A stretch of 64,000 nt of DNA, taken from assembly GCA_963778465.1 (NCBI GenBank), contig CAVZUK010000002.1:992001-1056000 (forward strand), written 5' to 3'. The notes below the pieces were generated by a model. The model was not told the DNA's origin, did not search any database, and saw only the letters and a list, made by a program, of their open reading frames with translations. The position numbers and the translations under genes were made by a program. The stretch is from CAVZBW01 sp963778465. Its GTDB lineage: Bacteria; Actinomycetota; Acidimicrobiia; Acidimicrobiales; RAAP-2. Shown here in pieces: positions 17,313 to 25,111 of this stretch. Each line of letters opens with the position of its first letter. The first letter of the stretch is position 1.

Positions 17313-18841
17313 CCGAAGGCCGATTCCATTGGCGCTGGAACCCGCTGGCGGCCATCCCGAGAGGGTGGCGGCGTCTGCGGCGCCGCCCGATCGCGATGCA
17401 GGTGCGCACGATCGGCACCGTCGTCGCCGTGATCGGCGGCACGCTCGTGTGGGCCGTGCTCTCGCCGGGCTCGCCGGCGGCGAGCGGGCAGGGTTCCTCC
17501 GGGTCGGGCGGCTCCTCCAGCCCCACGGCGGTCCTCGACGGCGCCAGCACGAGCACCCGGGGCATCGTGGGCAACAAGATCAACGTCGTCTTCCCCGTCG
17601 TCGCCCTCTCGAGCCTCGCCAACAAGGAGGGCTTCGCGACCGACATCGAGTACAGCCAGCAGTCCCAGGTCATCCACGTCTACGTCAACCAGATCAACAA
17701 GGGCGGCGGCATCCACGGGCGGAAGATCAATCCGATCATCAGCTACTTCGACCCGACCAACGAGACGGAGATGCGGGCCCTCTGCAAGAACTGGACGCAG
17801 GGGTCCCCGGCGGCCTTCGCGGTCATCGACGGCCTGGGCACGTGGGAGGGGGTCAACCAGCTCTGCATCACTCAGGAGGGGCACACGCCCATGATCGGGG
17901 AGTGGTCGACGGTCACCTCCTGGACAAAGCAGGGCGCCCCCTACCTGTGGTGGACGGCGGTGGACCAGTCCGAGCTGATCCAGGCCCTGGTCAACTGGGG
18001 CCTGTCGTCCGGCCAGCTGGCCGGAAAGAAGGTCGGGATCATCGCCGGCGACGACCCGAGCGACCAGGCCGCGCTCAAGCAGGCATTGCTGCCGGACCTG
18101 GAAAGAGCGGGGGTGACCAACCCGGTCACCGAGACGATCGTGGCGGACCCCAACGAGACCTCCCAGACCAACACCGAGGCGCCGCTCGCCGTGCAGCGGC
18201 TGAAATCGGCCGGCGTCCAGTCCGTCATCCCGCTGATCCCGTTCAACGTCTTCTTCCCCGTGCTGGCCGCCCAGGCCGACCAGCAGTACTACCCGCGTCT
18301 GCTGCTGAGCGACTACGGATCGTCGGTCGGGAGCGCGCTCGGCCTCATCCCGGTCCCCTACGAGCAGGTGCTCGACGGCCAGGAAGGGGTGACCACGCTG
18401 ACGCTCGGGGGCATCGACGAGCCCGTGTCCCCGAGTCAGGGCGGCTACATCCCCGGAGCCCGGAGCTGCTACGAGACGTGGGTCAAGGCCTATCCCAAGC
18501 CGAACCCCGGGCAGACCAACAACTACATCGACAGCCAGGGCCCGATCATGTCGTGGTGCCAGGCGATCCGCCTCTTCGCCCTGGCTGCGCAGAGGGCGGG
18601 GCCCGACCTCAACCGCCGTACGTTCGTCAAGGCGATGGCCACGATCAAGAACTTCCCCGGTGCGTTGAGCCCCGACCTGACCTACGGCCCCAACAAGTAC
18701 TACGGGCCGTCGCAGTACCGGGTGGTGAAGCTGCACAACAACGTGCCGCCGTCGTCGCAGTGCTACGTCTATTCGAGCGGGAAGACCCAGGGCACCTGCT
18801 GGGTGGTCACGCAGAACTGGCAGCCGCTCCCGGTGGGCTGA
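17309..18841 (+). CDS. Periplasmic binding protein of the Liv-type ABC importer (membrane-anchored)
   Basis: A 510-residue type I periplasmic-binding-fold protein (LivJ/LivK, Peripla_BP_6 family). An Arg-rich N-terminus is followed by a hydrophobic segment at residues about 31-50 (IGTVVAVIGGTLVWAVL) without a lipobox Cys, so it is probably anchored by an uncleaved helix, then a Gly/Ser linker. The binding domains start near residue 85 (GNKINVVFPVV) and include INKGGGIHGRKI, the usual conserved turn of this family. GTG start at 17309 overlaps the livG stop. Ligand is unknown; the upstream sugar operon makes a carbohydrate or polyol as likely as an amino acid. Confidence 0.85.
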   Translation: MTEGRFHWRWNPLAAIPRGWRRLRRRPIAMQVRTIGTVVAVIGGTLVWAVLSPGSPAASGQGSSGSGGSSSPTAVLDGASTSTRGIVGNKINVVFPVVALSSLANKEGFATDIEYSQQSQVIHVYVNQINKGGGIHGRKINPIISYFDPTNETEMRALCKNWTQGSPAAFAVIDGLGTWEGVNQLCITQEGHTPMIGEWSTVTSWTKQGAPYLWWTAVDQSELIQALVNWGLSSGQLAGKKVGIIAGDDPSDQAALKQALLPDLERAGVTNPVTETIVADPNETSQTNTEAPLAVQRLKSAGVQSVIPLIPFNVFFPVLAAQADQQYYPRLLLSDYGSSVGSALGLIPVPYEQVLDGQEGVTTLTLGGIDEPVSPSQGGYIPGARSCYETWVKAYPKPNPGQTNNYIDSQGPIMSWCQAIRLFALAAQRAGPDLNRRTFVKAMATIKNFPGALSPDLTYGPNKYYGPSQYRVVKLHNNVPPSSQCYVYSSGKTQGTCWVVTQNWQPLPVG

Positions 18842-18867
18842 GCGCGCCCGGGGCCAGCCGGTCTCGG

Positions 18868-19722
18868 TCAGGCGCGGCGGGGCTGGGCCGGTCCGAAGGG
18901 CACGTCCCCGCGGATCGTGACCCGGTGGGCGAAGCGGCGCTCGGACCCGTAGTCGTCGAGCGCGTAGTGCAGCGTCGCCCGGTTGTCCCAAAACGCCAGT
19001 GACCCCGGCTCCCAGTGGAAGCGGCAGGTGTACTCCGGCTTCTCGCAGTGCCGGTAGAGCATCTCGAGGACCGAGGCGCTCTCGACCTCGGACAGGCCGA
19101 GGATGGTCTGCGTGAAGTGGCGGTTGACGAAGAGGCCGTTGCGCCCCGTCTCCGGGTGCGTCCGGACCACGGGGTGCACCGCCGGCAGCAGCCTCTCATG
19201 GTGGACGCCGTCCCACTCGTACCCGTTCCGGGCATCCACGTCCGCCGCGAACCACGGATCGAAGTGCACCGCGATCAACTGGTCGCAGAGTGCCCGCACC
19301 GGGGCGGACAGGCCGTCGTAGGCGTCCTCGAGGCTGCACCACATCGTGTCGCCACCGACCGGCGGGCACTCGAGCATGTAGAGCATCGACCCGAACGGCG
19401 GGTTCTGCACGAAGGTCACGTCGGTGTGCCACCAGGCCGCCCGGTCTTCGCGGCTGTCGATCGCCAGCACCTGGGGGCTGCCCTCGATGGCCGGCAGCAC
19501 CGGATGGGCCTCGGTGACCTCGCCGAAGCGCCCGGCAAAGGCGGCCTGCGCCTGCGGGCTCAGGCTCTGGTTCCGGAAGAAGAGGACGTGGTGCTCGTTG
19601 AGCGCGCTGCGGATGCCCGCGATCGTGGCCTCGTCGAGTGAGCCGGAGAGCTCCACCCCACCGATCTCGGCGCCGATCAGCGGGGACAACGGCCGCACCT
19701 CGAGGGCGGAGTCGACTTTCAC
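18868..19722 (-). CDS. TauD/TfdA-family Fe(II)/2-oxoglutarate dioxygenase
   Basis: A 284-residue dioxygenase that should couple 2-oxoglutarate decarboxylation to hydroxylation of a small acid such as a sulfonate, an aryloxyacetate or an alkyl sulfate. The iron triad is visible as His99 and Asp101 in WWHTDVTF and His252 in ATLHYALDDY; the carboxylate-binding Arg lies in RRFAHRVTIRG about 15 residues later. Spacing agrees with E. coli TauD, whose iron ligands are at 99, 101 and 255. The GTG start at 19722 gives the standard N-terminus VKVDSALEVRPLSPLIGAEI. Convergent with the binding-protein gene and divergent from the hydrolase at 19837; no sulfonate transport genes are adjacent. Confidence 0.9.
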   Translation of the reverse strand: MKVDSALEVRPLSPLIGAEIGGVELSGSLDEATIAGIRSALNEHHVLFFRNQSLSPQAQAAFAGRFGEVTEAHPVLPAIEGSPQVLAIDSREDRAAWWHTDVTFVQNPPFGSMLYMLECPPVGGDTMWCSLEDAYDGLSAPVRALCDQLIAVHFDPWFAADVDARNGYEWDGVHHERLLPAVHPVVRTHPETGRNGLFVNRHFTQTILGLSEVESASVLEMLYRHCEKPEYTCRFHWEPGSLAFWDNRATLHYALDDYGSERRFAHRVTIRGDVPFGPAQPRRA

Positions 19723-19836
19723 CGGACCAGTGTGGCCCCGGAGGCGTCGGCGCTCAACTCCTCGTCGACCGTCCCCGGCGGCCGCGGGCCCCGCCGGCGT
19801 CGACGGCCCCGCCCAGGAGATGTCACGATCGGGCCG

Positions 19837-20880
19837 ATGATCGACGCACCTGCTCGCAATTACTCCCCCTGGTACGCGTGGATGGTCCGCCTCATGGCCA
19901 CGGAGGTGCCCGACACGCTGACGGCGGCGCGGCTCGGGGAATGGCCGCAATGGCGGCAACGCTGCTCCGAGCGGCTGGAGCATCTCCTCGGGCGCCTTCC
20001 CGAGCCCGTCGATCCCCGGTTCGAGACGCTCGACAGCGTCCCCTGCGGGGCCTATCGCCGGGACAAGGTGGTGTTCGACACCGAGGCGGCGATGTCGGTG
20101 CCGGCGTACCTCCTCGTGCCCGAGAGCCGGGAGGTGCCGGGGGACGCGGTGCTCGCGATCCACGGGCACGGCCCGGGCAAGGACCACGCCTGCGGCCTGG
20201 TCGAGACGGAGACGCCCGGCGGCGACTACGCGCACCAGCTGGCGCTGCGCGGCCACGTCGTCCTGGCGCCGGACCTGCGCTGCTTCGGCGAGCGGGCGGA
20301 CTGGAACCCGCCGGACCACTACGCGTGCGACACCAACCTCGTGCACGCCGTCATGGACGGGTGGAGCCCGCTCACCCAGAACCTCTGGGACATGATGCGC
20401 TGCCTCGACGTGCTGGAGAGGCATCCGCTCGTGGACCGTGGCCGGATCGGGGTCTGCGGACATTCCTACGGAGGCACGATGGCGCTGTTCCTCGCCGCCG
20501 TGGACGATCGGGTGGCCGCGACCGCGGTGAGCGGCTACCTCTCCTCGTGGAGCGCCTCCCACCGGGTCCCGTGGAACATGTGCGGGTCCCAGGTGCTACC
20601 GGGCATGCTCGGTCAGCTCGAGCACGTCGACGTCGCGGCCCTCGTGGCGCCCCGACCGCTGCTTGCCGTCACCGGGACGGAGGACCTGATCTTTCCGCTG
20701 GCCGCCGCCGAGGAGACGATGGCGACCCTGCGCCTGCTCTACGGGCAGCTCGGGGTGGGGGACCGGCTGGTCCACGACGTCTTCGAGGGCGACCACCGCT
20801 GGCACGGCGACGTCGCCTACGCGTTCTTGGACCGCTGGCTCAGCCAACCGCAACCCGGCGAGGGCTCGGTCGATCGCTGA
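19837..20880 (+). CDS. Alpha/beta hydrolase, dienelactone hydrolase/acetyl-esterase type
   Basis: A 347-residue alpha/beta hydrolase with a long N-terminal cap (about 90 residues) before the core, as in the abhydrolase_7 and acetyl xylan esterase groups. The oxyanion region is AILAIHGHGPGKDH-like (AVLAIHGHGPGKD), the nucleophile elbow is GVCGHSYGGTMAL with Ser as nucleophile, the acid is in VTGTEDLIFP and the catalytic His is in GDHRWHGDVAY. The ATG at 19837 is chosen because the family-like sequence RNYSPWYAWMVRLM begins seven residues later, and the preceding in-frame stretch is Arg/Pro filler. Its 3' end overlaps the convergent hydrolase gene by 41 bases. Substrate is unknown. Confidence 0.82.
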   Translation: MIDAPARNYSPWYAWMVRLMATEVPDTLTAARLGEWPQWRQRCSERLEHLLGRLPEPVDPRFETLDSVPCGAYRRDKVVFDTEAAMSVPAYLLVPESREVPGDAVLAIHGHGPGKDHACGLVETETPGGDYAHQLALRGHVVLAPDLRCFGERADWNPPDHYACDTNLVHAVMDGWSPLTQNLWDMMRCLDVLERHPLVDRGRIGVCGHSYGGTMALFLAAVDDRVAATAVSGYLSSWSASHRVPWNMCGSQVLPGMLGQLEHVDVAALVAPRPLLAVTGTEDLIFPLAAAEETMATLRLLYGQLGVGDRLVHDVFEGDHRWHGDVAYAFLDRWLSQPQPGEGSVDR

Positions 20881-22103
20881 GGGCGGTCCCGGTGCGGTCG
20901 AGCGCCGGGACCGCACCGAGGAGGAAGTCGGCCACGGCGGCGTGGGTCTGGTGGGGGCGCTCGATCTGCGGCACGTGCCCACAGTCGAGCTCCAGGTGCC
21001 GGGACCCGGGTAGGGCATCGCTCACGTGCCGGGCAAAGGCCTTGGGCACGAGCCGGTCGCGGTGGCCCCAGACGAAGAGCGAGTCGGCCTCGAGCCCGCG
21101 GAGGCGGGTCCAGAAGCCGCGCTTGCCGTGGGGTTCCTCCAGGTAGATCTGGCGCGCCGCGGCGTAGAACGCCACCCGCCCGCCCCGATGGAAGTAGGCC
21201 CGGAGGAATTCGTCCACCCCGACCTTCACCCAGCCCCGGGTCGCGCCCGGGACGAGCCGGGGAACGATGGCCCGGAGGACCGGCCGGGGGGTCGGCTGCA
21301 CCAGGGCCAATTCCGGCCGGGTGAGCCGGACGAGCGGCGCCCAGGTGCGGTCCCGCAGCCACGCCAGGGACGGGCACAGGAGGACCAGCCGGTCGACGCG
21401 GTCGGGGTGCGAGAGGCCGACCTCGAGCGCGACGCGACCCCCGAGACTGTTGCCGATGAGGTGGGCCCGGTCGATTCCCAGCGCGTCCAGGAGGTCGACC
21501 ACGGAGTCGGCGAAGAACCGGGCGTCGTAGCTCGCGCCGATCGGCTTGTCGGAATCCCCGAAGCCGGGGAGGTCCACCGCGACCACGCGGAACCTCTCGC
21601 CGAGCTCGACCACGGTCGGCAGGAAGGACACCTTGGTGCCGCCGAGCCCGTGGATGGTCACGACGGCCGGCCCGCTGCCGCACTCGACGGTCGACAGCCG
21701 GGCGCGCCGGGTGCGGACCGTCCGGAACCGGAGCCGGCCGGGCGAGTCCTGGCCGCCGGTGGCGGCGAGGAACCCGATCCCCGCCTGCAGATTGTGGCGG
21801 ACGAGGAGGTTGCCGGTCAGGTACGCCCGCACGCCGTCGCCTCGTTCGCCGGCGATCGACCGCCAGGTCGCGGGGTCGCTCGACAGGATCGCGTCGGCGG
21901 TACCTGCCGGTGGCGCAGGTCTCGCCGTGCCATCTCTCACGACGGCGTCCCACGTCTCTCCGTCGGTCGCGCGCGAGACGGATCCGTGCCCTCCCCCCGT
22001 GCGGCTCGAACACATCCCGGTCGTACCGGGCGGCGAGCCGCTCGAGCCAGGTCGGTGGCCTAGACAGCAGAGATACCCTCCCCCTTTGAGCCGTGCTCCC
22101 CAC
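20840..22103 (-). pseudogene. SCP-2-like domain + alpha/beta hydrolase, interrupted by an apparent frameshift
   Basis: The bulk (below about 21970) reads as an alpha/beta hydrolase: VVTIHGLGGTKVSF for the oxyanion hole, LIGNSLGGRVALE for the Ser nucleophile, FVWGHRDRLVP for the acid and DCGHVPQIE for the His. Before it, ETWDAVVRDGTARP and SDPATWRSIAGERGDGVRAY look like the C-terminal part of an SCP-2 sterol-binding domain. The start of that domain (WLERLAARYDRDVFEP, GGRARIRLA) is present in a different frame just upstream. The frames meet in the alternating CG tract at 21968-21975, where a one-base change would join them. If real the gene is broken; if an error the intact protein has about 415 residues. 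The start (GTG at 22103) is tentative; an in-frame ATG at 22015 gives only the truncated version. Confidence 0.7.
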
Positions 22104-22155
22104 CAGCCGGCGTGTTGGCAATCTTATCGGGGAGCCGGGCGAAAGGCGGGGGATC

Positions 22156-23712
22156 ATGAAGGAGCTAGTCGGCCACCGGATGCTACTGCCGGCCTTCGAG
22201 TTGAACGCCCGGAGGATGGCCATCCACGACGGCGCCTACCACGCGACCTACGAGGAGCACGGCGAGCGGGTGCTCCGATTGTGCGACGCGCTGCGCCGGG
22301 AGCTCGGGGTCCGGCGCGGTGCCCGGTTCGCCGTCATGGCCGCCAACGGGCACGAGTTCCTCGAGCTGTACCACGCCGGCTTCTTGGGGGCGGGGGTCGT
22401 CAACCCGCTCAATCTCCGGCTGGCCGGTCAGGAGCTGCAATTCATCCTCGCCGACTCGGGAACGGAGGTCGTCTTCGTCGACGGGCTCTTTGCCGAGCAT
22501 CTCGAACGCAGCGTCGCCGAGGTGCGCGAGGACCTGCCCTTGCGCAAGATCGTCCTCATCGGCGAGAGCGACGCTCCACACGACCTGCGCTACGAGGACC
22601 TCCTCGCCGCGGCGGTGCCGACGCTGCCCGAGGAGCCCGAGGAGGAGGAGCCGGTCGTGCTCATGTACACCGGAGGGACGACCGGGCTCGCCAAAGGGGC
22701 CCTGCTCAGCCAGCGGGCGGAGCTGCTCAACCTCTACCACATCGCCATGGCCCTCGGCTTCGACGCGTCCCGCATCTACCTGCACCAGACCCCCATGTTC
22801 CACGCGGCGTCGATGGCGGCCGTGCTCGGCATCCCCGGCGTCGGCGGGACGTCGGTCTTCCTTCCCCTTTACAACCCCTCGGGCGCGATGGACCTGATCG
22901 AGCGCTACGCGGTCAACTGGACGACGATGGTGCCCACCATGATCGCCATGCTCCTCGATCATCCGGGGTTCGAGCCGGAGCGGCTGGCGTCTCTCAAGGA
23001 CCTCGTCTACGGCGCCTCGCCCATGCCGCAAGCCCTGCTCGACAGGATCCGCACGACGTTGCCCGACGTGCGACTTTGGCAGGGCTACGGGATGACCGAG
23101 TGCGCCTCGGTCCTCACGATCATGACGGACGCGGATCACCATCGTGACGGGCACGTGCTGCGTTCGGCGGGACGGCCCGTCATCGGCGTCAACCTGCGCA
23201 TTCAGGACGAGGGAGGTGCTGTGCTCGAGGCCGGGGAGAGGGGCGAGGTCTGCGCCAGGGGAGGCAACCTCATGCTCGAGTACTGGAACCGCCCCTCGAA
23301 CACCGAGGCAGCTTTCGAGGGCGGTTGGTACCACACCGGCGACGAGGGCTACCTCGACGAGGACGGGTACCTCTACCTGGTAGATCGGGTCAACGACATG
23401 ATCGTGACCGGCGGGGAGAACGTGTACTCGATCGAGGTGGAGAACGCCATCTCGACGCACCCGGCGGTCGCCGAGGTCGCGGTCATCGGGATCCCGCATC
23501 CCGTCTGGGGTGAGCAGGTCCATGCGGTCGTGGTCCCGCGGGAGGGCGCGGTCGTCACGGCAGAGGAGATCCAGGAGCACGCGCGCCGGACCATCGCCGG
23601 CTACAAGGTGCCCAAGTCCGTGGAGTTCCGGACGGAGCCCCTCCCGCTCTCGGGGGCCATGAAGCCCCTCAAGCGAGAGCTGCGCCGGCCGTACTGGGAG
23701 GGAGTCCGGTGA
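22156..23712 (+). CDS. Acyl-CoA synthetase (AMP-binding, FadD-like)
   Basis: A 518-residue ANL-superfamily ligase that activates a carboxylic acid to its CoA ester through an acyl-AMP. The phosphate loop reads LMYTGGTTGLAKGALLS, followed by the substrate-side HQTPMFHAASM, the adenine-site motif WQGYGMTECASV, the hinge Asp in YHTGDEGYLDEDGYLYLVDR and the A8 turn MIVTGGENVYSIEVE. The catalytic Lys would be in SGAMKPLKREL near the C-terminus. The ATG at 22156 has GGCGGGGG a few bases upstream. Its stop overlaps the WS/DGAT start, linking acid activation with acyl transfer. A fatty or aromatic acid substrate is likely. Confidence 0.9.
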   Translation: MKELVGHRMLLPAFELNARRMAIHDGAYHATYEEHGERVLRLCDALRRELGVRRGARFAVMAANGHEFLELYHAGFLGAGVVNPLNLRLAGQELQFILADSGTEVVFVDGLFAEHLERSVAEVREDLPLRKIVLIGESDAPHDLRYEDLLAAAVPTLPEEPEEEEPVVLMYTGGTTGLAKGALLSQRAELLNLYHIAMALGFDASRIYLHQTPMFHAASMAAVLGIPGVGGTSVFLPLYNPSGAMDLIERYAVNWTTMVPTMIAMLLDHPGFEPERLASLKDLVYGASPMPQALLDRIRTTLPDVRLWQGYGMTECASVLTIMTDADHHRDGHVLRSAGRPVIGVNLRIQDEGGAVLEAGERGEVCARGGNLMLEYWNRPSNTEAAFEGGWYHTGDEGYLDEDGYLYLVDRVNDMIVTGGENVYSIEVENAISTHPAVAEVAVIGIPHPVWGEQVHAVVVPREGAVVTAEEIQEHARRTIAGYKVPKSVEFRTEPLPLSGAMKPLKRELRRPYWEGVR

Positions 23713-25109
23713 CGGACCGGCTGAGCGCTCTCGACGCAGAGTTCCTGCACCTCGACGATGGCGTCGCCCACCTCCACATCGCGGGGATGTCGGTGTTCGA
23801 AGGGCCAGCGGTGCAGCCGGAGGAGCTCGCGGCGCTCCTCGAGTCGCGCCTCCACCGGCTTCCCCGGTACCGCCAGAGGGTGCGCCCGGTGCCGCTCGAG
23901 CTCGGACGCCCGATCTGGGCCGACGACCCGCAATTCCGGCTCGACTACCACGTCCGCCAGACCCGGCTGCCGAGTCCCGGGGATGACGCGGCGCTGTGCC
24001 GGCTCATGGGCGGGCTGATGTCGGAACCCCTCGACCGCCAACGGCCGCTGTGGGAGACGTGGCTGGTCGAGGGTCTCCCCGACGCCAAATGGGCGCTCGT
24101 CTACAAGGTCCACCACAGCATGGTGGACGGCATCGCTGGCGTGGAGCTGCTGACGGCCACGCTGGACGCCGAGCCGGTCGTGGAGCTGGAGCCTCCGCTG
24201 GCGTGGGCGCCACGGCCGGAGCCCTCCGCGGTGGCGAAAACCGTCGGCGCCTGGACGGGCCTGGCGGCCGACATGGCGAGCGGCGCCTGGCACCTCCCCT
24301 CCCTGGTCGCGCATCCGATGGGGACCCTGCAACGAGTCGGGGAGACGGCGGTGGGGGTCGTGCGCATGGGTCGTCGCCTGTCGCCGACCCCGCGCACCTC
24401 CATCGAGGGCACGATCGGATCCCACCGCACCTGGGCGCACTGCGGCGTCCCCCTGAGCGACGTCAAGGCGATCCGAGAGGCGTTTGGCGGCACCGTGAAC
24501 GACGTGGTCCTCGCCTCCGTGAGCGCCGGCTATCGCGAGCTGCTCGTGCGCCACGGCGACGATCCCGACCGGGCGGTCGTGCGATCGCTGGTGCCGGTGT
24601 CGGTGCGCGACGACGGTGCCCCCGACGCCTCCGGCAATCGGGTTTCGGCGTTGCTGCTGGAGCTGCCCGTGCACCTCGGGAACCCACTCGAGCGTCTGGA
24701 GGCGGTCCGCCGGCAGATGACCGAGCTCAAGGCGTCTCACATGGCGGAGGCCGGCGAGACCGTCTCCCGGGCCGCCGACCTGGCACCGCCAATGCTCCTC
24801 GGCACGGTCAGCCGCCTCGCCGTGCGGGCGGAGCATCAGATGGCGCAGCGCTCGGTCAACACCGTGACGACCAACGTGCCGGGACCGCAGTTTCCCCTGT
24901 ACTGCCTCGGTCGCGAGATGGTCGACTACCGGCCCTTCGTGCCGATCACCCACGGCTTCCGTGTCGGCACGGCCATCATCTCGTACAACGGCCGCCTCGC
25001 GTTTGGCGTGACCGGCGACTACGACAGCACTCCCGACGTGGGCGTGGTCGCCGAGGGCATCGCGTCCGACCTTCGCGGGCTGGTGGAACTGGCAGGACCG
25101 GGCCGTTGA
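23709..25109 (+). CDS. WS/DGAT family acyltransferase (wax ester/triacylglycerol synthase)
   Basis: A 466-residue bifunctional wax ester synthase/diacylglycerol acyltransferase, which moves an acyl group from CoA to diacylglycerol or a fatty alcohol at the membrane or lipid-body surface. The condensation-domain-like active site HHSMVDG begins at residue 135, with both His and the Asp-Gly present. Later family landmarks are FGGTVNDVVLASVSAGY and NTVTTNVPGPQFPLY with the NVPGP motif. The N-terminal LSALDAEFLHLDDG is standard. The GTG start at 23709 overlaps the ligase stop. Triacylglycerol storage is a common feature of actinobacteria entering non-growth states and fits the dormancy locus downstream. 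Confidence 0.92.
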   Translation: MTDRLSALDAEFLHLDDGVAHLHIAGMSVFEGPAVQPEELAALLESRLHRLPRYRQRVRPVPLELGRPIWADDPQFRLDYHVRQTRLPSPGDDAALCRLMGGLMSEPLDRQRPLWETWLVEGLPDAKWALVYKVHHSMVDGIAGVELLTATLDAEPVVELEPPLAWAPRPEPSAVAKTVGAWTGLAADMASGAWHLPSLVAHPMGTLQRVGETAVGVVRMGRRLSPTPRTSIEGTIGSHRTWAHCGVPLSDVKAIREAFGGTVNDVVLASVSAGYRELLVRHGDDPDRAVVRSLVPVSVRDDGAPDASGNRVSALLLELPVHLGNPLERLEAVRRQMTELKASHMAEAGETVSRAADLAPPMLLGTVSRLAVRAEHQMAQRSVNTVTTNVPGPQFPLYCLGREMVDYRPFVPITHGFRVGTAIISYNGRLAFGVTGDYDSTPDVGVVAEGIASDLRGLVELAGPGR

Positions 25110-25111
25110 CC

